This document shows positions 34,441-45,425 of a stretch of DNA of 64,000 nt, piece after piece (the first letter of the stretch is position 1; every line of letters starts with the position of its first letter). Origin of the DNA: Trogon surrucura. Taxonomy: Eukaryota > Chordata > Aves > Trogoniformes > Trogonidae. The position numbers were made by a program, and so were the translations under genes. Below the pieces are notes generated by a model that saw only the letters and a program-made list of their open reading frames with translations, had not been told where the DNA came from and did not search any database. Location: contig CM036658.1 in the NCBI GenBank assembly GCA_020746105.1, positions 35,147,004 to 35,211,003 on the forward strand, in the 5' to 3' direction.

Positions 34441-35194
34441 AAACCTTATGATGTCTTTACAAAACAGAGAGTTCTCTTTCCTCTCCCAGTGGAGGCATAG
34501 AACTCAGAAAGATGTCACTTTCCTTTTGATACCACAGGAAAAAACATTTTCCGAAAAATTCAAAATGCAAAACTGAACACCTGGATTACAATAAAAATTG
34601 TTGCTCAAACCAGTAACGACCACAGATCTTTATCATTGGTTCAGATTTGTCCAAGGTCAGATGCAGTGATTAAACTCAGACTGCCCAAATGCCAAAACCC
34701 GGAAGTACAAAAAGTCACCCAGAAAATCCAATCATACTTTTAGCTACAAAACAGCTTCACAGCTGCGACACTTGAAGTGTAGGTGGTGTTGCTTCACGGG
34801 AAAGAATATAACAATGATTGCCAACATTATATGTTTTTTAATTTCATTTATTCTAAACCATACCAAGTTATGACCAAAAGAGTTTTTCTTAGCAGTAGAG
34901 GAAACAAAAACAATGACCTCAAATTTATCAGTATTACTACTGGGAAAAGTCAGTACTATCAAACCTCACCTTCTCCAAAGCACAAAAATCAGTAGGAACA
35001 ATTTTCAATTAGTTTGATCAATTCAGTTAGCACTGAACCCACTATGTTTCATTTATGCAATAAGATATTTTAATAAAGGCTAAAACTGCTGCAGGTAAGT
35101 ACAATGATATGTTGCTTAATATTGGTAGAACATTTTTCCTATGCTCAACTGCACATCCACTTGCAGAAACTTACTATATTGGGAAACTATAATT
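34441..35194. other. Non-coding stretch between CR1 fragments
   Basis: AT-rich. The short open frames on both strands carry no motifs. Nothing recognised. Confidence 0.5.
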
Positions 35195-35505
35195 CATAGA
35201 ATCATAGAATCATAGAATGTTAGGGATTGGAAGGGACCTCGAAAGATCATCAAGTCCAATCCCCCTGCCAGAGCAGGAACGCCTAGATTATGCTACACAG
35301 GAACGTGTCCAGGCAGGTCTTGAATGTCTCCAGAGAAGGAGACTCCACAACCTCTCTGGGCAGCCTGTTCCAGTGCTCCGTCACCCTCACTGAGAAGAAG
35401 TTTCTTCTCGAGTTTAAGCAGAACCTCTTATGTTCCAGTTTCAGCCCATTACCCCTTGTCCTATCAGTGGTTGTCACCGAGAAGAGCCTGGCTCCATAAT
35501 ATCTT
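35195..35505 (-). mobile_element. CR1 3' end, antisense
   Basis: Begins on the plus strand with three CATAGAAT units, the complement of the CR1 3' octamers. Minus-strand reading gives the end of ORF2 ([33 protein letters not shown]) and then the 3' UTR. It is 5'-truncated, as usual for CR1, and close to a young copy in sequence. Confidence 0.93.
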
Positions 35506-38500
35506 ATGACTGCCATAGCTTATCTTCTGAAAGTATTGATGTGCTTGTGGAAGAAAAATATGAGGAGAGACTTTTCAGTGTTGCTGGGAAAATTGTGGAC
35601 TCTGGATGAAAGATGTTTCTTTGTTTCCAATTATTTTAAAATATTTTCATTATTTTGTTTTGTAATTTATGTGATTGGGTTGCTGAAGGGAATTAATGGG
35701 TTTTCTTTACTCTGCAGGTATCATCATATAGAAAAATACGTCATCAAAATACGAAATCAAGGAAAAAAGCAGTCGTAGGCTTGGCATTGTATCATTTTTA
35801 CAGAAATATAGATAGGACCTAGTATTGCAGAACAGACTGTTCCCACAAGAGCATAAACTGCTTTTTTGAGGTTTCTCAGACTGAAGTGATTGTTTTACAT
35901 AACTGATGTACCTGCATGGGACACAGGAGAGAGTGCCAAGACTCAGTGCAACACACGTGATTTGCATAACACAATGTACAATCTGCATCTGAGTTCAAAT
36001 GATGGGATTGCCTAAAACACCACCTGATCAAGAGTACTATATAAACTTGAGTTATGTTAAGAGTCTTGCAAGCTTAACAGCACAGACCAAATGATCCCTT
36101 CAATAAAGTTTTAAATCCCTGCCTACTGCTCCATTTCAAATATCAGAATATTGCCTTTGTGGACAGGTGAGAAAATCTCATGCTTGGATGGCCTACCTAT
36201 ATAGTAGAAGAAACAAGGTTTTTTCCCCCTTGGTTTGTAAGAGCTTCCTGGAAGCTTTCCAACTCATCCTCTCACCTCAGCCCAGGGTCATGGCTGGAAA
36301 TTTGTTGTTAAGAGAGGGTTTGTTTGCAAGTTCTCAGAAGTTTTGGAAAACTGCCATTGATTCTTCCTGCTCTGTAAGTAGCCAGTCAAGCTTTTTTTTT
36401 TTTTTTCCCCAAGAGACAGGGGAGGGACGGGGGTAAATAAATAGCATGTTAAAAAAAAAAAAAAAAGAGAGACCAGAATTATTCACTGTCAGGATTAAGG
36501 GTGGCTCTTCAATTACCAGAACGATCACTGTAATCAACTGATAAACACATAATGGCTTCCGAGAACTCTGCTCAGGGAGCTGAAATAAATTTTTTGCAAT
36601 GTTGTTTCTGTCACCTACCATAACAAATGAGAGAGTAACCATCAAAACAGCAGAGTAAGGAGACAAGAACTGACCAGGTGCAGGTGGAGAGAAAAATTAT
36701 TGTTCATGCACAGTAGACAGGAAGATGGCTTGTGAATTTCAAGAGCAACCAATAAATGATTCCTCTAGGCTTTGTAATGAGATTAAAACCATGCCCAAAA
36801 AAGTATGTCCCTGTTGTTCACTGAGCCTGTAGCTCAGTGTCACCTCTTTCATTAACAACTATAAGAAACAGTTCTGAGAGAGTCACTTGAGGCAGCAAGG
36901 GCAAGTAAAATGTTTGAAGCACGGGATACGGGAAACGCCAACGAGAGCAAAGAGGGTTGTCAAAAACCTGGTCTACCCACCATAGGAAGAGGATGCTACT
37001 CCCTAATCTTTCTACATCAAGTTGTTGCAAAGTAATACTCTTTTAAAGGGGGATAGAAAAGGAATGCTGAGCAGACAAAAAAAAAAAAAAAAGATACTAT
37101 AATCCCCAGGCTGCAGGGGCTATGTCATTCTCCATAGTCATTTTTCCCGCTTGTCAAGCGTACATGTGGTAGAAATTTTTTAGAACAGGGAACATGTTCA
37201 TTTTAAAGGAATAGGTATGACATCAGTCAATGGGATGAGGAGGTAATCTAGTGGTATCTTATCTCTAAGATCAGTAAATACAGATTAATATTTGTCTCCA
37301 CAGTACGATTTAAATTTAGGAAAGTGTCCTAGCATAAAGTACGCCTTCTTCCCATAGCAATGCTTAAAAAGAAGGTGCAATATCATCCCCTAGCTCTAGT
37401 TTTAATGCCATTTCATTTACCCCCATCCTGCCTTTGGTTTTATTTTCTTCTTAAGAGTGTTTTATTTTTACTTGACAATGTAAAAAATTAATAAACACAA
37501 CCAGGAGCTGGCACACATAAACAAGGGAGTAAAAAACCGTAGCATGAGCATCAGAATTGATCACTGCATGAGAAGTATAGACTGACATTTTATTCAGATG
37601 TCTCACATTTTGGCTACCGCCACAGATGCTGGAAGAAGGCACTGTTTTTTCATGCTCCTTGCACTGTCGGAGAAATCAGCCTGCGTCCAGAAAGACTGCT
37701 GTCATTACTTTTGGTACTCAGGTAATTTTATTATCCCACAAAACTCATCACGTTACCAGAGCATTCACTGACAAATTTTGTGAAGGGCAGTTTAAAGGGG
37801 ACAAGTGAATAAGTGAGCTGGAGATGCTCTGCTCTCAGTTCAGTATCTGGGTAAAATCTGTAATGAGACTACCAAAAATAAAAGTACTAAACAATACTTC
37901 TCTTTTGAAAATATATTGCCTGGGAGATAAATCTTTATTTTGTTGTATTGCTCTTATGCATGCACATGGAAAGGTGCACCACAGTCACGTCGTGGTACAA
38001 AAATGAAATGAGGGATAACTCCTAAAGAAAACAACACGTGGCACTGGTGATTATGGGGGCAGTTAATGGGTATAAACAGCAAGCTTTCACACTAGGTCAG
38101 TGGTTTGATACCAGACCAGGCCAATCAGACCCAAAGTCGCTGCCGTTTCTCAGTTGGCTTGTGACCCAGGTCAGTAACTGCAGCCTCAACTCTATTGGAC
38201 AGATGTTCTCGGGAAAAAAAAAACAAAACAAAACACATCATCATGGTGTCCTCCCTTTCATCTCAATCAGAGGTTAAGCTGGCAGGGAAGCTGAACTAGA
38301 TCCCAGAAATATTTCCACAGTAGGAGCTTCCAGGCAAACTGCTGGATGTGCCCATCTTTGCTGTGTTGGCTGCCCTTGGTTTTATAACGCCATTTGAACA
38401 AACAGATCTCGGGGATCCAGGCTGAGAAGAGTCTAACCCTACCTCTGTAGAGAGTATGCCATGGTTTAGAGTCCTACCACCTTGATTTCTGTAGCAAGGT

Positions 38501-39307
38501 CTTAATCTGAAGTATGTATTCTAGAGGAATCAAGCTTCAGTCTCTATGTAAAACTTTCCAATGACAGAGCATCTCTTGCAGGAACCTACAAACTATTCCT
38601 GTGATTAATTATCATTAATGCCCAAACTATGTGTCCTGGTTTAATCAGAAATTGTCTAGCTACAATTTCCATCAATTACTGCTATAGTTTTGGTTATTGC
38701 AGTGAGGAGCCCTTCTTAAATTTCTGTTCACCACACAAATACCAAATTAAAAGACTGATCAAGACACACTTTAGTCTAATCTAAACGAACTGACTTTATT
38801 GTTACCTTATAAAGGAGGTTACCTAATTCCTTAAACAGCCACATGCCACTGTTGAGGTTTCAGTAGTCCCATTTGTTGACTTGTGCCTTGAAGTACAGGC
38901 ACCAGCATTCCAAGTCATCACAGCCAAATCTTCATGAAATGCAGTTTTTTCTGCTGGCCATCCTCCTGCTCATTCACAAGTGCTCAGCACCATGAAGCCA
39001 GAACTAGTCCTCACACTCCAAACCACAGTGAAATTGAAGACAATGAACACCTCTTCATTACTCACCTGCCTAGACTTATATAAACAGGTGGTTTGTTGTT
39101 TGGTTGGTTGTTATTTTTTTTTTAATTTAATCAGTGCTATTTTGATTTCCCTTTGATTCAATTTCTCCAGAAGTAAATTATCTTCTTAAAAATGTATGTA
39201 AATGTACAAACACAAACACGTACGTGCACATCTACCAAAATACCACTGACATTTCCAAGAGGCAAGCAGACAGTCTCACAATTCAGAGGAGACAAACATT
39301 TCAGTGT
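35506..39307. other. Non-coding stretch, no recognisable gene
   Basis: AT-rich, with A or T runs of about 15 bases near 36.39, 36.45 and 37.08 kb. No repeat end, exon or RNA gene is recognised. A TGTCCTGG at 38.63 kb resembles an LTR start but has no matching end. Confidence 0.5.
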
Positions 39308-39440
39308 ATTGTGGTTTAACCCCATCCAGCAACCACACATCACTCGCTCATTCTGCCCCCTCTCAGTGGGATGAGGAGAAGAACTGGAAAAAAGGTAAAA
39401 CTCATGGGATCAGATAAGAACAGTTTAATAACTAAAATAT

Positions 39441-39530
39441 ATTAATAATAATAATAACAATAATTATAATAGTAGTAGTAATAAATAATAATTATTATTA
39501 ACAACTATATAATTATTATTAAAAGGAATA
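39441..39530. repeat. (TAA/ATT)n low-complexity stretch
   Basis: AT-rich run of AAT, AGT and ATT triplets inside the antisense LTR. It probably expanded after insertion. Confidence 0.85.
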
Positions 39531-39646
39531 TAACAAAAAGAGAGAGAAATAAAACCCAAGAAAGTCAAGTGATGCACAATGCAATTTCTCACCACTTGCT
39601 GATCAAAGCTCAAACAATCCATCCCTCCTGAGCAACCTCTCCCCCA

Positions 39647-39656
39647 TTTTATATAC
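39647..39656 (-). promoter_or_regulatory. LTR TATA box
   Basis: Minus-strand TATATAAAAT followed by GGGGGAG, a textbook retroviral TATA setting within the solo LTR. If still active it would drive minus-strand transcription. Confidence 0.65.
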
Positions 39657-39918
39657 TGAGCATGGTGTTCCATAGTACAAAATACCCCTTTGACTAGTTT
39701 GGGTCAGCTGTCCTGGCCATGATCCCTCCCAGCTTCTTGTGCACCTGTTTGCTGACAGAGTGCAGGAAACTGAACAATCCTTAATGTAGGAAAACGCTAC
39801 TTAGCAACAGCTAAAACATCAATGTGTTATCAACATTATCCTCACATTAAATCCAAGACACAGCACTGTACCAGCTACTAAGAAGAAAATTAACTCTATC
39901 CCAGCCAAAACCAGGACC

Positions 39919-42054
39919 CAGTGTGAGTTCATCCAACTTCGAGCAGAGGGCAGCACTCACTTAACAACCTGGCAATGCTTTTTTCATCAGTTAGAGAGAA
40001 AGGAATCCATAAATAACATAAAACAAGCAAGACCTCATCACCTTATCAACACTTTCCTACAGATGACACTGGAGCTGCCAGGAGCCCTGTAAGTGAGTTG
40101 GTTCTTCACTGTATTCAAGGGCTCTTGAATCCTAACACACTTGTTGTGGCAGTCAGGCATTTTCTCAATATGCATTGCAAGTGCATCCACAAAAGCAAAA
40201 CCACCATCACAAGTCACAGAGAAGTCTCTCTTTTTATGAAGTGTTATTCCCTGACCTAAATCAGTCTTTGCCTTTGAATCAGTTTATGTTACTCCCTATT
40301 TAGCGGATTGATTGCTGCTATGGCAACCACACATCCTGCTGTACAGACATAAGTATTACTCCTTGATACACTCCCTACTTATGTTCTCTCACCAAATGCA
40401 CTCTGTGCAAGTTCAGAATTAGAAAATATCTGGGGAATTAATTTGCTTTGACATTGCTGTTATCTAAGTTGTACTGTTTTGCAAAGATAAAATAAGATTG
40501 AAGGTGTAAAGCAAAGTTGATGTTTATCCCACTAACAGCAAGCTCTAGGAGCAGTACAGGGAACAAGCCTCCCCACATCAATTTTGCTTATCTGGGGGTA
40601 GCAAAATATCAGTCCAATGTCAAACCTGGAGCACATTTCAGAGAGCTAAGGAAACACAATCCGGTGGTTTTAAGATGTTCCTAGCCACTCCACCTCTCGG
40701 ATGGAAGAGGAGAAAATGGGATGTAAAGAATCAGACTCCGAACCACCTGTATGCAGCTGCTGCTGTTTCAGACTGCTATCTATGTAGAAAATCAGTGACA
40801 TAGCCCAGGCAGGGCTCTATCAGTCTTGGAAACATTTAATGCTGTTAATGAAAGTCAAATGACAGAAGTTTGTGGGTATCTGGCAAAGAGCTATCAATGT
40901 TCATATCATTACAGCTAAATGGAAAGCGTCTGGTGGGAACAGGTCATCCACAAAACCAAATCCTTCAGATATTCCCTTTTCAGGACCTTTGCTTTCAGCC
41001 CACCAATTTCAATAGCTCTCTGCATGGCTGATACAAATGGATGCTCAGGGGAGACAAAGAGCACTTCCATGTTGGTTTTATAGGAATCCTCTTCCTTTCC
41101 TCACTAATTCATCGTCTGGTCTGGCAGTCAAACTTTGTTGGCAGAGAGGACAAAAAGCCTGTAGAATTTCAATGGGAACAAAACTAAAAGGGATGTCTGG
41201 AAACTACCTTTTGGGCAAGACGGAAAACAACCCATGTTGTATTTTTAAGCCTCTCTCCTCCACAGATTTTAAGCAGGAAAGAGATATTTTTCTTCCTATT
41301 AAGAAACAAAAGCTTGTATTAAAACCACTGAAACTAAAATTTTGTACTTATATTTACAAGATTTTTCTACACAGTTAGAAAGATGCCAATTTTTTTCCTA
41401 TTCTCAACTGTTCAGAAGAGTCACTGTTTTCTTGGCCATAAAAATGACAAAAGTTTACTTTTCTACACAGGACTTAAATATGTGGGTCTTTTTCCTTGAG
41501 ATGCAGGAAAGCACAACTAAAAACAATCCCTAGGTAACTAAACAGAATGGAATGAAACACCAGTAATAAAACATAAATAACACCTCCGGGGAAAACTTCT
41601 CAACCTAACTCAACAAATTATTTTGCAAAACTTTCTCAAGCAAAGATAGGAGGACATTCTGACACATGTACAGTGGTTTAGTCATGGGAGGAAACAAGAG
41701 AAGCTGAGAAAGTCAAAGCTGACAGACTCAAAGGCCATGGAACTGAGAGTGAGAAACCAAGCATACCTTGATCAAGAGATATCCAAAAAAGCTAAAATTC
41801 ATTATCTTCCTTTCTCCCTGCCTCGCCAATAACATACCGCTCAAAAAGCAAAGCAATGCAAAGACAGGGAGAGGAAGACAAGGAAGTAATTACTCTGTTC
41901 CTGATCTTCCCCTTTTTCAGTAGAGAATCAGCATTCTTTAAACTAACTGCTAAAAGGATCTCTTTGTAGGCATCAGTGAAAAAGACCACACTGCAGGAAT
42001 TTATTGCATGAATTTACCCCATTCCAAAGGCAGGAAAAAGCAGTCACACATTGA
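39919..42054. other. Non-coding stretch, no recognisable gene
   Basis: AT-rich. Open frames of up to 113 codons have no motifs or repeat signatures. Nothing recognised. Confidence 0.5.
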
Positions 42055-43944
42055 TTTGAGCTTCAGATCCTAAGGGCAGCTAAGAGGGGGAAGCTCAGCA
42101 AGCTTGATACCCTTGATTTCAGAAGAGCTGACTTTCACCTCTCCAGGAACCTCCTCAGCAGTGTGCCATGGGATAAAGCCCTGGAGGATTGGGAGCCCAA
42201 GAAAGCTGGTTGACTTTCAAGGATCATCTCCAAGCTCAAAGGCATTGCATCCCTAAAAAGAAGAAATCAGGCAAAACCACCAGGACACCTATATGGATAA
42301 ACAGAGAACTCCTGGCGAAAATCAAATACAAAAGGGGAACTCACAAAGCATGGAAGCAGAGACTGGTAACCTGGGATAATTACAAGGAAGTTGCTCGTGT
42401 AATCAGAGACCACATTAGAAAAGGTAAGGCCTTGACAGAGTCAAATCTGGTCAGAGATATTAGAAATAACAGAAAAGCATTTTACAGGTACATAAGAGAA
42501 AAAAGAAAAACGAGAGAGAATGCAGGGCCTCTCCAGAACGGGACAGGTGACCTGATTACTGAGGACGTGGAGTCCTGGCAGTCTGATGAGGCTCCCACAG
42601 ATTGGCAAAGGGGGAACATAACCCCCATCTTTAAAAAAGGAACCAAAGACAATCCAGGCAACTACAGACCAGTCAGCCTCACCTCTGTGCCAGGCAAAAT
42701 CATGGAACAGATTCTCCTGGTAGCGGTACTAAGGCACATAAAAGATAATCAAGTGGTGGGTGACAGCCAACATGGCTTCACCAGGGGCAAGTCATGCCTG
42801 ACTAATTTGGTGGCCTTCTAAGACAGAGCTACAGAGCTGGTTGACACGGGAAAAGCAATGGATGTCATTTTCCTGGACTTGTGCAAGGCGTTTGACACTG
42901 TCCCACATGACATCCTTGTCTCTAAAATGGAGAGACATGGATTTGACAGATGGGTGACTTGATGGATAAAGAACTGGCTGGATGGTCACACTCAAAGAGT
43001 TGTGGTCAATGCCTCAATGTCCACAGGGAGACCAGTGACAAGTTTGCTGATGACACCAAGCTGTGTGGTGCAGTGGGCTCACTTGAGGGAAGAGATGCCA
43101 TCCAGAGGGACCTTGATAGACTTGAGAAATGGGCCAGTGCAAACTGCATGAGCTTCAGCAAGTCAAAATGCAAGGTCCTGCACCTGGGTCAGGCCAATCC
43201 TAGGCACAAATACAAACTGGGCACAGAGTGGGTTGAGAGTAGCCCTGAAGAGAAGGATTTGGGGATGTTGATAGATGAGAAGCTCAGCATGAGCCGGCAG
43301 TGTGCTCATGCAGCCCAGAAGGCCAACCCCATCCTGGGATGTATCAAGAGAAGCATAGTCAGCAGGTCAAGAGAGGTGATTCTCCCCCTTTACTCTGCTC
43401 TTGTGAGACCCCACCTCGAATATTGCGTCCAGTTCTGGTGTCCCCAACATAAGAAGGACATAGATCTGTTGGAGTGCTTTCAGAGGAGGGCCACAAAGAT
43501 GATGCAGGGGCTGGAGCTCCTCTGTTACAAGGACAGGTTGGAGGAGCTGGGATTGTTCAGTCTTGAAAAGAGAAGACTTGGGGGGGACCTAATAGCTGCC
43601 TTCCAGTACATGAAGGGATCCTACAGGAAGGCTGGGGAGGGACTTTTTACAAGAGTGTCCACTGATAGGACAAGGGGAAATGGGTTTAAGTTGAAGGAGA
43701 GTAGATTTAGATTAGATCTTAGGAAGAAATTCTTCAGTACGAGGGTGGCAAGATTTTGGAATAAATTGCCCGGAGATGTTGTGGCTGCCCCCTCCCTGGA
43801 GGCATTCAAGGCCAGGTTGGACAGAACCTTGAGTACCCTGATCTAGTTGAGAGACGTCCCTGCCCATGACAGGGAGGTTGGATTAGATGATCTCTAAGGT
43901 CCCTTCCAGCCTAGGCCATTCTTTGATTCTATGATTCTATGACT
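42055..43944 (+). mobile_element. CR1 LINE, 5'-truncated, internally deleted
   Basis: The longest CR1 copy here. It runs from the end of the endonuclease linker (FRRADFHLSRNLL near 42.12 kb) through the reverse transcriptase to the 3' UTR and an ATTCTATG-type octamer tail at 43922-43941. Compared with typical CR1 ORF2 it has lost the segment before the RT core (near 42575) and the RT segment between motif A and FADD (near 43030). The 5' part is missing, as in most CR1 copies. Confidence 0.93.
42189..43846 (+). pseudogene. CR1 ORF2 (reverse transcriptase) remnant
   Basis: Two open pieces in different frames. Piece one (42189-42821) carries [10 protein letters not shown] and [12 protein letters not shown] of the RT fingers and palm and ends at a TAA. 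The same frame then continues to the motif-A-like LDLCKAFDTVPHD and meets a TGA. Piece two (42950-43846) carries FADD (motif C), then [20 protein letters not shown], and ends with the usual CR1 C-terminus. The stops, the frame change and the lost palm segment make it inactive. Confidence 0.9.
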
Positions 43945-44849
43945 TGCAAAGATCATTGCATGGATTTCTTCATGTACATATCTTCAAGTACATTGCTAAC
44001 CAACCAAGTGCTGGTAAACATATGAACTTGATGGTCCAGGCTGGGAAGAGGCTAGGCTTAGTCAATACTCTGTTGTCTTCCTGTGAAAACATTTCAACAC
44101 CTGCCTGTTCTCTCTCAAGCAGAAAAGTGGGACGTGTACAGCATCTGACACTAGTTTCTTCAATTTTGTTCCTTTGATGCATTTGTGACAAGCCCTGCGC
44201 CAGTGATAAAATGGCTCATCTGTGACAGAGGCCTCCAAAATCACCATACTGCTGCAGCGGTCAGGCCAGTTGCTCTTGCAGCACATGTGACTCTGTGATT
44301 TTCCCTTCACTTCAAAATACCCCAAATGCCTCCTTATTCTGCAAAATAGGACTTTTTAGTTATTAAAGAAGCTATTGTAAGATGCAGGACAGAGATGTCA
44401 CAGCAAGATTTGAAGGTCGATAAAGTGGGGGTCATCCTGCAGTGGGAGGTTTGTCAGATAGGGAGAAACACTGTAAGAAACATGGTAAGACAAAAGAAAA
44501 GAAATAACAAACATTACATAGGAGGAGTCAGAGCAAGTAGAGCAATGGGTAAAAAAGATTGTGCAGACACTTCAGTCCAAAGGTGCTTCAGAGGTCATGG
44601 AGTGCAGGAGGTAGAACACAAAGCTGTTGAAGTAACTGAGACGAGAAAGGCATTGCATGCATATTTATACACTGTGATAAGAAACTGGAAGGCAAACCTC
44701 CATACATTTACAGAGGGGGTACAAAAATTCAAAGATCACCAAAGATGAGCCTTCATCATAGTGACAGAAAGAGTAAAACGTAAACTATTCTGAAAGGTGC
44801 ATTTGGCTATGCAACAGCAGATCTTGCAGCAATGGCCTGTGCTATGGTA
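43945..44849. other. Non-coding stretch between CR1 copies
   Basis: Mixed composition with short frames. The 117-codon frame at 44395-44748 has no recognised motif. Nothing recognised with confidence. Confidence 0.45.
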
Positions 44850-45425
44850 CCATAGAATCACAGAACATGTTGAGTTGAAAGAGACCTTTAAAGGTCATCC
44901 AGTTCAATCTCCATGCAGTGAGCAGGGACATCTTTAACTAGATCAGGTTGCTCAGAGCCCCACCAAACCTGACCTTGAATGCCTTCATGGATGCCGCTTC
45001 CACCACCCCTTCCACCACCACCACAACCTGTTCCAGTGTGTCACCACCCTCATAGTAAAGACTTCTTCCTAATGTCTAATCTAAATCTACCCTGCCCTAG
45101 TTTAAAACCATTGCCCCTTATCTTATTGCTACAAGCCCTTGTAAGCAGTTCCTCCTCAGTTTTCTTGCAGGTCCCCTTCAGCTAGTGGAAAGCCACTATA
45201 AGGTCTCCTCAGATCCTTCTCTTGTCCAGGTTGAACAATCCCATCTCTCTCAGCCTGTCTTTGTCGGAGAGGTGCTCCAGTCCTCTCATCATTTTTGTGG
45301 CCTTCTTCTGGACTTGCTCCAACAGGTCCCCATCCTTCTTGTGTTGCGGGCTCCAGAGCTGGACACAGTACTCCAGGTGAGGTGTCACAAGAGCAGAGTA
45401 GAGGGGCAGAATCACCTCTCATCTG
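44850..45425 (-). mobile_element. CR1 3' fragment, antisense
   Basis: Begins on the plus strand with CCATAGAATCACAGAA, the mutated complement of the 3' octamers, then the 3' UTR. Minus-strand reading further right gives CR1 ORF2 C-terminal pieces ([33 protein letters not shown]). Stops and shifts show it is older than the 35.2-kb copy. Confidence 0.92.

Larger units (their letters stand above)
39310..39918 (-). mobile_element. Solo LTR, ERV, antisense
   Basis: Read on the minus strand it starts near GGTCCTGGTTTTGGCTGGG, resembling a common bird LTR that begins TGTCCTGG. It has a strong TATATAAAA box followed by GGGGGAG and ends near GTTAAACCACA. It contains an AT-rich trinucleotide stretch at 39441-39530. 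CAGTGT occurs at 39302 and again at 39919 and may be the target duplication, though not flush with the left end. No internal retroviral sequence is attached, so it is a solo LTR. Confidence 0.8.

Noticed and set aside
38634-38900. Second LTR starting TGTCCTGGTTTAATC
   Set aside because: Only the first eight bases resemble an LTR start; no TATA, no end and no duplication seen.
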